Assembly: GCF_000026105.1 (NCBI RefSeq)
Contig: NC_008027.1
Location: 4,112,501-4,176,500 of the forward strand
Source of the DNA: Pseudomonas entomophila L48
GTDB taxonomy: Bacteria; Pseudomonadota; Gammaproteobacteria; Pseudomonadales; Pseudomonadaceae
Length of the DNA: 64,000 bases
Direction: 5' to 3'
The position numbers and the translations under genes are program-made. Shown piece by piece: positions 29,404-38,786 of the stretch. Each line of letters begins with the position of its first letter. Within the stretch, counting starts at the first letter, position 1. The notes under the pieces were generated by a model, which ran no database searches, had not been told where the DNA came from, and saw only the letters and a program-made list of their open reading frames with translations.

Positions 29404-30672
29404 ATGGGCACGCACGTCATCAAGATGCCGGACATTGGCGAAGGCATCGCGCAGGTCGAGTTGGTGGAATGGTTCGTCAAGGTCGGCGATGTGATCGCCG
29501 AGGACCAGGTGGTGGCCGATGTCATGACCGACAAGGCCACTGTGGAAATCCCTTCGCCGGTCAGCGGCAAGGTGCTGGCCCTGGGTGGCCAGCCGGGTGA
29601 AGTGATGGCGGTCGGCAGCGAGCTGATCCGCATCGAGGTCGAAGGCAGCGGCAACCATGTCGACACGCCGCAGACCAAGCCGGCCGAGCCTGCACCTGCG
29701 CCGGTCAAAGCCGAAGCCAAGCCCGAGGCGCGCCTCGAAGCGCAACCGCAGGCAAGCACCAGCCATACCGCCGCCCCCATCGTGCCGCGTGAGGCCCACG
29801 ACAAACCACTGGCCTCCCCTGCCGTGCGCAAGCGCGCCCTGGACGCCGGGATCGAGCTGCGCTACGTGCATGGCAGCGGCCCGGCCGGGCGCATCCTGCA
29901 TGAAGACCTCGACGCCTTCATCAGCAAGCCGCAGACCAGCGCCGGCCAGGCGCCGGGCGGTTACGGCAAGCGCACCGACAGCGAGCAGGTGCCGGTGATC
30001 GGCCTGCGCCGCAAGATCGCCCAGCGCATGCAGGACGCCAAGCGCCGTGTCGCCCACTTCAGCTACGTCGAGGAAATCGACGTCACCAACCTGGAAGCCC
30101 TGCGCCAGCAGCTCAACGCCAAGCATGGCGACAGCCGCGGCAAGCTGACCCTGCTGCCGTTCCTGGTGCGCGCCATGGTCGTCGCCCTGCGCGATTTCCC
30201 GCAGATCAACGCCACCTACGATGACGAAGCCCAGGTCATCACCCGCCACGGCGCGGTGCATGTGGGCATCGCCACCCAAGGCGACAACGGCCTGATGGTA
30301 CCGGTACTGCGCCACGCCGAAGCCGGCAGCCTGTGGAGCAATGCCAGCGAGATCGCCCGCGTCGCCCATGCCGCGCGCAACAACAAGGCCACCCGCGAAG
30401 AACTGTCCGGCTCGACCATCACCTTGACCAGCCTCGGCGCGCTGGGTGGCATCGTCAGCACCCCGGTGGTCAACACCCCGGAAGTGGCGATCGTCGGCGT
30501 CAACCGCATGGTCGAGCGGCCGATGGTGATCGACGGCCAGATCGTCGTGCGCAAGATGATGAACCTGTCCAGCTCGTTCGACCACCGCGTGGTCGACGGC
30601 ATGGACGCCGCCCTGTTCATCCAGGCCGTGCGCGGCCTGCTGGAACAGCCTGCCTGCCTGTTCGTGGAGTGA
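29404..30672 (+). CDS. bkdB: Branched-chain 2-oxoacid dehydrogenase E2 (dihydrolipoyl transacylase)
   Basis: The 422-aa E2 core carries one lipoyl domain (residues 1-80, lipoyl lysine K44 in [13 protein letters not shown]). A Pro/Ala linker follows, then the E1/E3-binding domain at about 140-175 ([33 protein letters not shown]). The acyltransferase domain ends with the catalytic His in [16 protein letters not shown]. It passes acyl groups from E1 to CoA. The next gene, lpdV, starts two bases after the stop. Confidence 0.97.
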   Translation: MGTHVIKMPDIGEGIAQVELVEWFVKVGDVIAEDQVVADVMTDKATVEIPSPVSGKVLALGGQPGEVMAVGSELIRIEVEGSGNHVDTPQTKPAEPAPAPVKAEAKPEARLEAQPQASTSHTAAPIVPREAHDKPLASPAVRKRALDAGIELRYVHGSGPAGRILHEDLDAFISKPQTSAGQAPGGYGKRTDSEQVPVIGLRRKIAQRMQDAKRRVAHFSYVEEIDVTNLEALRQQLNAKHGDSRGKLTLLPFLVRAMVVALRDFPQINATYDDEAQVITRHGAVHVGIATQGDNGLMVPVLRHAEAGSLWSNASEIARVAHAARNNKATREELSGSTITLTSLGALGGIVSTPVVNTPEVAIVGVNRMVERPMVIDGQIVVRKMMNLSSSFDHRVVDGMDAALFIQAVRGLLEQPACLFVE

Positions 30673-30674
30673 TC

Positions 30675-32054
30675 ATGCAAGACCTCATCAACACCACCCT
30701 GCTGATCATCGGCGGCGGCCCCGGCGGCTACGTGGCGGCCATCCGCGCCGGGCAGCTGGGCATCCCCACCGTGCTAGTCGAAGGCCAGGCCCTGGGCGGC
30801 ACCTGCCTGAACATCGGCTGCATCCCCTCCAAGGCGCTGATCCATGTGGCCGAGCAGTTCCATCAGGCCAGCCGCTTCACCGAACCTTCGCCGCTGGGCA
30901 TCAGCGTGGCCTCGCCACGCCTGGACATCAGCCGCAGCGTCGAGTGGAAGGACGGCATCGTCGACCGCCTCACCAGCGGCGTCGCCGCCCTGTTGAAAAA
31001 ACATGGCGTGAAGGTGATCCACGGCTGGGCGAAGATCCTCGACGGCAAGAGCGTCGAGGTCGACGGCCAGCGCATCCAGTGCGAGCACCTGCTGCTGGCC
31101 ACGGGCTCCAGCAGCGTCGAACTACCGATGCTGCCGATCGGCGGGCCGATCATTTCGTCCACCGAGGCCCTGGTCCCCAAGGCACTGCCCCAGCACCTGG
31201 TGGTGGTCGGCGGCGGCTATATCGGCCTGGAGCTAGGCATCGCCTACCGCAAGCTCGGCGCCAAGGTCAGCGTAGTGGAGGCGCGCGAACGCATCCTGCC
31301 GACCTACGACGCCGAACTCACCGCGCCGGTGGCGGACTCGATCAACAAGCTTGGCATTGCGCTTTACCTGGGGCACAGCGTCGAGGGCTATACCGATGGT
31401 TGCCTGCTGGCCAGCGATGGCCAGGGCGGGCAACTGCGCCTGGAGGCTGACCAGGTACTGGTGGCCGTGGGCCGCCGCCCGCGCACCAAAGGCTTCGGCC
31501 TGGAAGGCCTGGACCTGAAGATGAACGGCGCCGCCATCGCCATTGACGAGCGCTGCCAGACCAGCATGCGCAACGTCTGGGCCATCGGCGACGTGGCCGG
31601 CGAACCGATGCTGGCGCACCGGGCCATGGCCCAGGGCGAGATGGTCGCCGAGATCATTGCCGGCAAGGCGCGACGTTTCGAACCCAGCGCCATCGCCGCG
31701 GTGTGTTTCACCGACCCGGAAGTGGTGGTGGTCGGCAAGACCCCGGAACAGGTCAAGCAAGAGGGCGTGGATTGCCTCGTCGCACAGTTCCCCTTCGCCG
31801 CCAACGGCCGCGCCATGAGCCTGGAGTCGAAAAGCGGTTTCGTGCGCGTGGTGGCCCGCCGTGACAACCACCTGATCATGGGCTGGCAGGCCGTTGGCGT
31901 GGCGGTTTCGGAGCTGTCCACCGCCTTTGCCCAATCGCTGGAAATGGGTGCGCGCCTGGAAGATATCGCCGGCACCATCCACGCCCACCCAACCCTGGGC
32001 GAAGCCGTGCAAGAAGCTGCCTTGCGCGCCCTTGGCCATGCGCTGCATATCTAG
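30675..32054 (+). CDS. lpdV: Dihydrolipoyl dehydrogenase LPD-Val, E3 of the branched-chain complex
   Basis: This 459-aa FAD/NAD disulfide oxidoreductase has the FAD site GGGPGG and the redox pair C44/C49 ([15 protein letters not shown]). The NAD site is [10 protein letters not shown] and the dimer-interface active site is [10 protein letters not shown]. It reoxidises lipoyl groups of BkdB. Pseudomonas keeps this E3 separate from the E3 used for pyruvate dehydrogenase. The operon ends with a terminator. Confidence 0.97.
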   Translation: MQDLINTTLLIIGGGPGGYVAAIRAGQLGIPTVLVEGQALGGTCLNIGCIPSKALIHVAEQFHQASRFTEPSPLGISVASPRLDISRSVEWKDGIVDRLTSGVAALLKKHGVKVIHGWAKILDGKSVEVDGQRIQCEHLLLATGSSSVELPMLPIGGPIISSTEALVPKALPQHLVVVGGGYIGLELGIAYRKLGAKVSVVEARERILPTYDAELTAPVADSINKLGIALYLGHSVEGYTDGCLLASDGQGGQLRLEADQVLVAVGRRPRTKGFGLEGLDLKMNGAAIAIDERCQTSMRNVWAIGDVAGEPMLAHRAMAQGEMVAEIIAGKARRFEPSAIAAVCFTDPEVVVVGKTPEQVKQEGVDCLVAQFPFAANGRAMSLESKSGFVRVVARRDNHLIMGWQAVGVAVSELSTAFAQSLEMGARLEDIAGTIHAHPTLGEAVQEAALRALGHALHI

Positions 32055-32079
32055 ACACTGAAGCGGCACTAGCCGATTT

Positions 32080-32117
32080 GGCCCGCCGCGCCGCCAGGCG
32101 CTGCGGGCATTTTTTTG
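32080..32117 (+). terminator. Terminator of the bkd operon
   Basis: GCCCGC ... GCGGGC with an inner pairing GCGCC/GGCGC, followed by a run of seven T, 26 bases after the lpdV stop. Confidence 0.85.
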
Positions 32118-32233
32118 TTCGGCGACCCGATAGTTGCCGCTCCCGGCAATCCTGTGCCCCTTAAAGGCAAGCCTGTTCCCAGCGGCCGGCTGATGGAGCG
32201 GCCCAGGCGGCCTGTTTTATTCGCTTGCACGCA

Positions 32234-32250
32234 CTGGCACAGCTTTTGCC
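32234..32250 (+). promoter_or_regulatory. Sigma-54 promoter of the 180-aa unknown gene
   Basis: CTGGCACAGCTTTTGCC contains TGGCAC and TTGC with the GG-N10-GC spacing, close to consensus. Transcription would start around 32261, giving a leader of about 29 bases. Confidence 0.85.
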
Positions 32251-32289
32251 AGTTTCGTCGTGCAGTTTCGAACACTCCAAGGAGGAGAC

Positions 32290-32832
32290 ATGCTGATCAC
32301 CCCAACCGGCCTGGGCTGGCAGCCCGCCGTGCAACCCCAGAACCGCACCGGCAGCGAACAGGCGCCGGTCGCCTTCATGCCATCGCTTGAGGTCGCGGCA
32401 ACCGGCAACACCACGGCGCAACAGAACAGCCAGGGCAGTGCCTCGCAGCAAAACGCCGAGGACAACCGCAAGGAAGCCTTCGCCAAGCTCATGGTCATGC
32501 TGCAGAACCCCGACGTTGCCGCCCGCCAGCAGGCCAGCGTCGGCAAGCAAGAGGAATCCACTGCCGTGCAGGACTTCCGCGATTACATGGCCAAGTCGCC
32601 AGCGGAGAAGATCAAGGAGAAGTTCCTTCAGGAGATGGGCCTGACGGAGGAGGAGTACAACGCCCTGCCACCGGAACAGAAGGCGAGGATCGATGAACAG
32701 ATCGCCCGACGCATCCAGGATGACGTGAAAGAGAAAGCCCAGGCCAAGCTCGAGCAGCAGGCACTGCGGGCACAGGGCAACCTGAACGGCGGTGCACGGG
32801 ATGACGAGAAGCTGAAAACAGCCGAACTCTGA
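32290..32832 (+). CDS. Uncharacterised 180-aa protein under sigma-54 control
   Basis: The ATG at 32290 is preceded by a strong AAGGAGG (five bases away), so this start is secure; an upstream ATG at 32260 would lie at the likely transcription start. The protein (MLITPTGLGWQPAVQPQNRTG) lacks a signal peptide and membrane segments. It is rich in Gln, Glu, Lys and Ala. Residues about 60-180 look helical and charged (SPAEKIKEKFLQEMGLTEEEYNALPPEQKARIDEQIARRIQDDVKEKAQAKLEQ), possibly coiled coil. It is monocistronic, after the bkd terminator. I do not recognise it. A secreted-substrate or flagellar/FleQ link would be speculation based on the promoter. Confidence 0.85.
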   Translation: MLITPTGLGWQPAVQPQNRTGSEQAPVAFMPSLEVAATGNTTAQQNSQGSASQQNAEDNRKEAFAKLMVMLQNPDVAARQQASVGKQEESTAVQDFRDYMAKSPAEKIKEKFLQEMGLTEEEYNALPPEQKARIDEQIARRIQDDVKEKAQAKLEQQALRAQGNLNGGARDDEKLKTAEL

Positions 32833-32871
32833 ATACCTGATCGCGGCCCGTCAACAGGCGGGCCGCATCGT

Positions 32872-34287
32872 TCAATAGAAGCGCTTCGGGTCGCCCGACT
32901 CGAGCAAGCTCGCCAGCTGTGTCAGGGCAAATCGCAGCTCTTCCTGACTGGTGGGCGACATCAGCACCACCCTCACCCCTCGCGGGTCCCCGCTGCGCTC
33001 CACCTGGAACTGACTGCCGCTCATGACGATCACGCCATTGGCCCGGGCCAGCAGAGCGAATTCGTCGCTGCGCCACTGTTCCGGCAGGTTCAACCAGACG
33101 TGGTAACCATGGGGCTGGCTGCGCAGCGCACCCGCGCCGAACACTTCACTGGCAATCGCCTGCCTCGCGGCGGCCTCGGCCCGGTGCATGCGAATCAACT
33201 GGCTGTCGAGGCCTTCGCCGATGACATGGCTGGCCAGCTGCGCAGTCAGCGGAGAAGGCATCCATACCGTGCTGCGCACCATGGAGGTCAAGCGCGACAG
33301 CAGCTTCGGCGGGCTGTACAGGTAGCCGATGCGCAGGGCCGGCAGCACCGACTTGGACAGGCTGGTGAGGTAGATCGAGCGGTCCGGGGCGAAGGTACTC
33401 AAAGGGCGGGTATCGGCATCGGTGGCCAGGAACCCGTAGATGTCATCGTCGAGCAGCAGGAAGTCGAACTCTTCGGCCAACGCGGCAATCTGCGCCCGCC
33501 GGGCATTGGACATGATCGCGGTGGTCGGGTTCTGGCAGGTGGCCACGCAGACCAGCATCGCCGGTTTCTCGCGCTGGCAGATTTCGCGCAGGGCCTCGGG
33601 GATGATCCCCTCTTCGTCCATCGGTACGCCACGCAGGCGCCGGCCAAGGCCGTGAGCCACCGAGATGATGCCCGGATAGCACAGCGACTCGCACAGCACC
33701 AGGTCGCCGGCCTCGGTCAGGGCACTGATTGCCACCATCAGGCCGTGCTGGGCGCCACTGGTAATGACCACCTGTTGCCACTGCGCACCCGGCAGCCAGT
33801 GCCGCAGCCACTGGGCGCCGGCTTCACGGTGCAGGGGGTGGCCACTATCGGGGGTGTAGTCCAGCGCCTGGTCGAGGTGGCTGGCGTTGGCCAGTTCGAC
33901 CAGCGCGTTGCGCAGCCAGTACTGCAAGGTCTCGCCGTAGGGCTTGATGATCGACAGGTCGAGCTCTTCGGCGCGTGGCGAGTTTGCCGTGGTGAACAGT
34001 GGCCTTTGCACGGGCTTGCCGACGGAGCGCTCCTCGGCCTTGTCGCTGATCCGGTCGAGCACGTAGGTGCCGCGCCCCACTTCGCCTTGCGCCAACCCTC
34101 GGCGCGAGGCCTCGATGTAGGCACGGCTGATGGTGCCGGGGGTCACGTCCAGGGCGGCGGCCAGCTCACGCAAGGTCGGCAGCCGCTCCCCGCGCTTGAG
34201 CGTCCCGCTGGCGATGTCCCGGGCCAGCGCGTCGGCGATGGACAGGTACATTGGCTGGTTGCTTTCGCTGATCTGAGGAACCCACAT
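32872..34287 (-). CDS. MocR-family PLP-dependent transcriptional regulator
   Basis: The 471-aa protein joins a GntR-type winged helix (about residues 15-80, YLSIADALARDIASGTLKRGERLPTLRELAAALDVTPGTISRAYIEASRRGLAQGEVGRGTYV) to an aminotransferase-fold domain. The fold carries DDDIYGFL and SLSKSVLPALRIGYLYSP, whose Lys is the likely PLP lysine. MocR proteins sense amino acids or amines through PLP. It diverges from the BenE/dehydrogenase operon across 318 bases and is the likely regulator of it. The effector is unknown. Confidence 0.93.
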   Translation of the reverse strand: MWVPQISESNQPMYLSIADALARDIASGTLKRGERLPTLRELAAALDVTPGTISRAYIEASRRGLAQGEVGRGTYVLDRISDKAEERSVGKPVQRPLFTTANSPRAEELDLSIIKPYGETLQYWLRNALVELANASHLDQALDYTPDSGHPLHREAGAQWLRHWLPGAQWQQVVITSGAQHGLMVAISALTEAGDLVLCESLCYPGIISVAHGLGRRLRGVPMDEEGIIPEALREICQREKPAMLVCVATCQNPTTAIMSNARRAQIAALAEEFDFLLLDDDIYGFLATDADTRPLSTFAPDRSIYLTSLSKSVLPALRIGYLYSPPKLLSRLTSMVRSTVWMPSPLTAQLASHVIGEGLDSQLIRMHRAEAAARQAIASEVFGAGALRSQPHGYHVWLNLPEQWRSDEFALLARANGVIVMSGSQFQVERSGDPRGVRVVLMSPTSQEELRFALTQLASLLESGDPKRFY

Positions 34288-34311
34288 GAGACGGCTACCG
34301 AGTGGTAAATG

Positions 34312-34370
34312 ATTGTATTTTGATCATATCACATGACTTGAGTCGATCCATTAAGCGATTCAAATTGTAT
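34312..34370. promoter_or_regulatory. Candidate operator: direct repeat ATTGTAT in the divergent intergenic region
   Basis: ATTGTAT occurs at 34312-34318 and at 34364-34370, 52 bases apart, roughly five helical turns on the same face. MocR regulators often bind direct repeats. The 318-base spacer (34288-34605) is AT-rich and also has TCAATC three times at about 34549-34580. No promoter could be fixed with confidence. Confidence 0.3.
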
Positions 34371-34605
34371 CCAACGTGTGTGAAGCGGCTCACAAGAGCA
34401 CATTTCCAGCCTGTTCAACTCTCAAACTTAGCCACGCAATTTCAATGAGTTAACGCAATTCAGGGCCAATCCTGTTCGGCGGTTCGGTATTTTGTGTGGC
34501 GATTTTCACATTGAACCTATTGAAACAAATCAATGCATCGATATAGAGTCAATCTCATTCGACTCAATCGAATCAATCCCCCTGACACACCAATCCGGAC
34601 GCACC

Positions 34606-35811
34606 ATGGACACCATCAGAAAGGACTTTTCACTCTCAGCGCTGATCGCCGGCCTCATCGCGGTGATCATCTCCTACGCCGGCCCCTTGATCATCGTGTT
34701 CCAGGCCGCCCACCAGGCGCAGCTGAGCAACGAGGTCACCGCCTCGTGGATCTGGGCGATTTCCATCGGCAGCGGCCTGACCGGCCTGCTGCTCAGCTGG
34801 AAACTGCGGGTGCCGGTAATCACCGCCTGGTCGACCCCCGGCGCCGCCCTGCTGGTGTCGATGCTGCCGACCGTGTCGCTGGCACAGGCGGTTGGCGCCT
34901 ATATCGTCGCCTCGCTGCTGATTACCGTGGTTGCCTTGAGCGGCGCCTTCGACCGCCTGATGAACCGCCTGCCCAAGGCCATCGCCGCCGCCATGCTGGC
35001 CGGCATCCTGTTCCGCTTCGGCGCCGAGCTGTTCAGCTCGATTCGCGTCCAGCCGTTGCTGGTGCTATCGATGCTGGTGGCCTACCTGGTGTTCAAGCGT
35101 CTCTCACCGCGCTACGCCATTCTCTCGGTACTGATTGTCGGCTGCGCGCTCGCCGCCGGGCTGGGCCAACTGAACACCCAGGCCCTGGTACTGGAGATGA
35201 CGGTGCCGGTCTGGACGGCACCGGAATGGAACTGGCACGCCATCGTCAATATCGGGTTGCCGCTGGCCCTGGTCTCGCTCACCGGCCAGTCGGTACCCGG
35301 GATCGCCGTGCTGCGTACCTCCGGCTACCAGACCCCAGCCCGGCCGATCGTGTCGGTCACCGCCATCGGTTCGTTGCTGATGGCGCCCTTCGCCTGCCAT
35401 GGCGTCAACCTGGCAGCGATCACCGCCGCCATCTGCACCGGCCGCGAAGCCCATGAAAACCCCGACAAGCGCTATATCGCCGGGATCGCTTGCGGCGCCA
35501 TCTACCTGCTGATGGGCACTTTCGGCGCAACCCTGGCCTCGGTGTTCTCCGCATTGCCCAAGGAGCTGATCGCCGCCCTCGCCGGCCTCGCCCTGTTCGG
35601 TGCCATCGCCACCGGCCTTGCCGGTGCGATGGCCGACGAGAAGCAGCGCGAACCGGCGTTGATCACCTTCCTGGTCACCGCGTCGGGGATGAGCTTCCTC
35701 GGCCTCGCCGCTGCCTTCTGGGGGCTGATCTTCGGCCTCGTCGCCTACTTCGCCCTGGGCTACAGCCGCCCGAGCAAGACCAGCCAACACCAAGAGGCAC
35801 GCGCATCATGA
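34606..35811 (+). CDS. BenE-family transporter
   Basis: The 401-aa inner-membrane protein is started at MDTIRKDFSLSALIAGLIAVIISYAGPLIIVFQAA; the open frame extends upstream but that part is not BenE-like. Ten to twelve transmembrane helices are visible, including the BenE pieces SGLTGLLLSWKLRVPVITAWSTPGAALL and PFACHGVNLAAITAAICTGREAHENPDKRY. BenE proteins are proton symporters usually tied to aromatic acids. Here the neighbours suggest an amino acid or related compound as cargo. It overlaps the next start by four bases (ATGA). No Shine-Dalgarno is evident. Confidence 0.9.
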   Translation: MDTIRKDFSLSALIAGLIAVIISYAGPLIIVFQAAHQAQLSNEVTASWIWAISIGSGLTGLLLSWKLRVPVITAWSTPGAALLVSMLPTVSLAQAVGAYIVASLLITVVALSGAFDRLMNRLPKAIAAAMLAGILFRFGAELFSSIRVQPLLVLSMLVAYLVFKRLSPRYAILSVLIVGCALAAGLGQLNTQALVLEMTVPVWTAPEWNWHAIVNIGLPLALVSLTGQSVPGIAVLRTSGYQTPARPIVSVTAIGSLLMAPFACHGVNLAAITAAICTGREAHENPDKRYIAGIACGAIYLLMGTFGATLASVFSALPKELIAALAGLALFGAIATGLAGAMADEKQREPALITFLVTASGMSFLGLAAAFWGLIFGLVAYFALGYSRPSKTSQHQEARAS

Positions 35812-36980
35812 GCCAGAGCTTCGATTTCGTTGTCATCGGGGGCGGTATCGCCGGTGTCTCGGTCGCTTATCAACTCGCCGAACATGGCCGTGTCTGCCTG
35901 CTCGAACGTGAACGCCAGCTGGCCTACCACACCACCGGGCGATCGGCGGCCATCTCCATGGAAAGCTACGGCAATCAGCACATCCGTGCGCTGACCTGCG
36001 CATCCCGAGGCTTCTTCGAAGCACCACCGGCCGGGCTGGCGAGCACACCGTTGTGGTCACCTCGCGGCGCACTGATCGTCGCCACCCACGAGCGCGAGGC
36101 GCAGTTGCGCCATCGCTTCGAGGCGGTACGCCAGCATGTGCCCGACGCACGCTGGGCGGATGCCGAGCAAGTGATGGCACTGGCACCCTATCTGGCCCCT
36201 GGGCGCTGGAGCGCCGGCATCCACGAACCCGGCGCCTTCGACCTCGATGTACACGCCATCCATGGCGCCTACTTGACCGGCCTGCGCCAGCGTGGCGGCG
36301 AGGTCCGCCGTGACTGCGAGCTGTTCGGCGCTCAGCACCGGGATGGGGTCTGGCGCCTGCTCTGCGCTGATGGCAGCACCTTGCACAGCCGGCTCATCGT
36401 CAATGCCGCCGGCAGCTGGGCGGACACCTGCGCCGAACGCTGCGAGGTGCCGGCGATCGGCCTGCAGGCCCTGCGCCGCACCGTACTGGTTGTCGACCCC
36501 CATTGCGAGGTGCACAACACCCCTTACCTGGGCACCCTCGACGAAGACATCTTCATCAAGCCCGAGGCCGGCCGCCTGATCGTCTCCCCCTGTGACGAGA
36601 CGCCCTCCGCGCCCTGCGACGCGCAGCCCGAGGAGCTCGACCTGGCCATCACCCTCGATCGCCTGGAGCAAGCCACCCAATTGCGCCCAAAACGTATCGT
36701 CAACCGCTGGGCCGGCTTGCGCAATTTCGTTGCCGATCGCACCCCGGTGGTCGGCGCCGACCCACGACAACCTGCTTTCGTCTGGCTCGCCGCCCTGGGC
36801 GGCTATGGCATCCAGACCGCACCGGCGCTGTCGCGCCTGTGCTGCCACAGCGCGCTTGGCCTGCCCATGCCGGCAGACCTCGCCGAACGCGGCCTCGACT
36901 ATGCGCCGTTCTCACCCGAGCGCTGCCGCACCGCGACCTTCGCCACGCGCCGCGTGACCGAGGTCGCCCAGTTGCACTGA
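35808..36980 (+). CDS. FAD-dependent D-amino-acid dehydrogenase, DauA-like
   Basis: The 390-aa flavoprotein has the N-terminal Rossmann motif VIGGGIAGVSVAYQLAEHGRVCLLERE and the DAO-family stretch YHTTGRSAA. LIVNAAGSWAD is the usual NAAG region. Near the C-terminus WAGLRNFVADRTPVVG and AALGGYGIQTAPALS resemble D-arginine dehydrogenase (DauA). The substrate loop after TGRSAA reads ISMESYG, unlike the DauA loop as I recall it. It would oxidise an amino acid to an imino acid. Its ATG overlaps the transporter stop, indicating translational coupling. Substrate unknown. Confidence 0.88.
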   Translation: MSQSFDFVVIGGGIAGVSVAYQLAEHGRVCLLERERQLAYHTTGRSAAISMESYGNQHIRALTCASRGFFEAPPAGLASTPLWSPRGALIVATHEREAQLRHRFEAVRQHVPDARWADAEQVMALAPYLAPGRWSAGIHEPGAFDLDVHAIHGAYLTGLRQRGGEVRRDCELFGAQHRDGVWRLLCADGSTLHSRLIVNAAGSWADTCAERCEVPAIGLQALRRTVLVVDPHCEVHNTPYLGTLDEDIFIKPEAGRLIVSPCDETPSAPCDAQPEELDLAITLDRLEQATQLRPKRIVNRWAGLRNFVADRTPVVGADPRQPAFVWLAALGGYGIQTAPALSRLCCHSALGLPMPADLAERGLDYAPFSPERCRTATFATRRVTEVAQLH

Positions 36981-37023
36981 TCCACCCACACAAAAACAAA
37001 TGCCATCACAAGGAGTGAACACC

Positions 37024-37461
37024 ATGCACAGCACCGCCCACGCCCAGGCCAGCCAAGCCCAGCCCTTCCTCACCGATGACAACGTCATCTACACCGACCA
37101 GGCGCCCTTCCCCCTGGGCACCTACTCCCAGGCCATCCGCGTCGGCGACACCGTCTACCTTTCCGCGCAGACACCAGTCGAGCCCAGCTCCAACGAAGTA
37201 CTGGCCAAGGACTTCGAAGGCCAGCTGCGCCAGACCCTGGACAACCTCAAGGCCATGACCGAAGCCTGCGGCGGCAGCCTGGCCAACGTGGTCAAGGTCA
37301 CCGCCTTCATTACCGACCTCAGCGAGTTCCCCACCCTCAACCGGGTGATGGAAGCCTATTTCAGCAAGCCCTACCCGGCGCGCACCACCGCCGGTGCCAG
37401 CGCCCTGGCCCGCGGCACCCTGGTGGCAATCGACGCGATCATGGCACTGCCACCGCGCTGA
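37024..37461 (+). CDS. RidA-family enamine/imine deaminase
   Basis: The 145-aa protein is started at the ATG at 37024, with AAGGAG eight bases upstream. RidA family features are GTYSQAIRVGDTVYLSAQTPV, a central NLKAMTEACGGSLANVVKVTAFITDLSEFPTLNRVMEAYF and PARTTAGASALARGTLVAIDAIMAL, with the substrate Arg in YPARTT conserved. Archetypal RidA speeds hydrolysis of 2-aminoacrylate-type imines. In this operon it could hydrolyse the imine made by the upstream flavoenzyme. It follows it after 43 bases. Confidence 0.92.
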   Translation: MHSTAHAQASQAQPFLTDDNVIYTDQAPFPLGTYSQAIRVGDTVYLSAQTPVEPSSNEVLAKDFEGQLRQTLDNLKAMTEACGGSLANVVKVTAFITDLSEFPTLNRVMEAYFSKPYPARTTAGASALARGTLVAIDAIMALPPR

Positions 37462-37531
37462 CTCGCGCCTGCGGTGCCGTCATGTGACGGCGCCGCACCC
37501 TCCTTTTCCTTCTTCTGCGCGAGGACACGCA

Positions 37532-38776
37532 ATGGACCGTCTTTGCAGGCCCTTCGTTTTGCAATGCATCACCTGCGGCACCCGCTACGCGCCGTACCAG
37601 GTCGAATACTTCTGCCCTCATTGCCGCACCGATGGCGCCCTCGACACCCTCTACGACTACGACAGCGTGCGCCGGGAATGCGACCGCGACAGGTTGGCGA
37701 CCCAGGCCGGGCTGGGCATGTGGCGTTATCGCGCACTGCTGCCGCTGGACAGCGAGCGCTATGTGCCACGCCTGCTGGTCGGCAGCACACCGCTGTACGA
37801 ACGCCCCGGCCTGCTCGAAACCGACAGCGGCATGAGAGTCTGGGTCAAGGACGAATCCCGGCAGCCCACCGGTTCACTGAAGGACCGCGCCAGCGCCCTG
37901 GCGGTGGCGCTGGCCCTGGAAAGCGGCGCCAGTACGGTTGCGGTAGCCAGCACCGGCAACGCCGCCTCCGCGCTCGCCGGCATGAGCGCCGAGCGCGGCC
38001 TGCGCAATGTGATCTTCATCCCCCGCACCACCCCACGGGAAAAACTGGCGCAGATGATCGGCTATGGCGCCGAGGTGATCCTGGTCGACGGCGCCTACGA
38101 CGAAGCCTTCGAACAATGCCGCAACGCCTGCGAAAGCAATGGCTGGTACAACCGCACCACCGGCATCAATTCGTACATGACCGAAGGCAAGAAGACCGTC
38201 GCCTTCGAGATCTGCGAACAGCTGGGCTGGCAAGTACCCGACCTGGTCTTCGTGCCGGTCGGCAACGGCTGCATTCTCGGCGCGGTGCACAAAGGCTTCC
38301 AGGACTTGCTCAAGCTAGGCTGGATCGAACGTATGCCACGGCTGATGGGCGTCCAGGCACGGGACAGCAACTTCATGTACCGCGCCTGGTCCAGCGGCCT
38401 TCCCCTCGAGCAAGTTGAAAAACGCGCCCCGACAAGCCTGGCAAGCAGCATCAACGTGGCCTTCCCACGCGATCGCCTCAAGGCATTGCGTGCGGTACGC
38501 GACAGCGAAGGCGAGTTCCTCTGTGTCGACGACACGGCCATCGTCCAGGCCGCCTCGCGCCTGGCCGCTCGCACCGGGATCTTTCCCGAGGCCGGCGCCG
38601 CCAGCAGTTACGCCGGCCTGCTGCAGTACGCCGAACAACACCCGCACAGTCGCGAAAGCGCCGTGCTGCTGATTACCGGCAGTGGCCTTAAGGACACCTC
38701 GATCTACTTGCCCTCCACCCATACCGCCTCGTCTGCGGCTGCCCGGCAGACGCCGGCAACCGCCATTGCCTCTTGA
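37532..38776 (+). CDS. Threonine-synthase-like PLP lyase with N-terminal zinc ribbon
   Basis: The 414-aa protein is started at [20 protein letters not shown]. Four cysteines (C12, C15, C28, C31) form a zinc-ribbon motif. The fold-type II PLP site follows, with [14 protein letters not shown] containing the PLP lysine K117, [23 protein letters not shown], and the glycine loop around [11 protein letters not shown]. This resembles class II threonine synthases, but the gene sits in a catabolic operon and not with hom/thrB. A beta- or gamma-eliminase or a replacement enzyme on a hydroxy- or O-substituted amino acid is plausible. The reaction is unassigned. The last 20 or so residues are Ala/Ser/Thr rich. 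Confidence 0.85.
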   Translation: MDRLCRPFVLQCITCGTRYAPYQVEYFCPHCRTDGALDTLYDYDSVRRECDRDRLATQAGLGMWRYRALLPLDSERYVPRLLVGSTPLYERPGLLETDSGMRVWVKDESRQPTGSLKDRASALAVALALESGASTVAVASTGNAASALAGMSAERGLRNVIFIPRTTPREKLAQMIGYGAEVILVDGAYDEAFEQCRNACESNGWYNRTTGINSYMTEGKKTVAFEICEQLGWQVPDLVFVPVGNGCILGAVHKGFQDLLKLGWIERMPRLMGVQARDSNFMYRAWSSGLPLEQVEKRAPTSLASSINVAFPRDRLKALRAVRDSEGEFLCVDDTAIVQAASRLAARTGIFPEAGAASSYAGLLQYAEQHPHSRESAVLLITGSGLKDTSIYLPSTHTASSAAARQTPATAIAS

Positions 38777-38786
38777 AGGGAACGCC

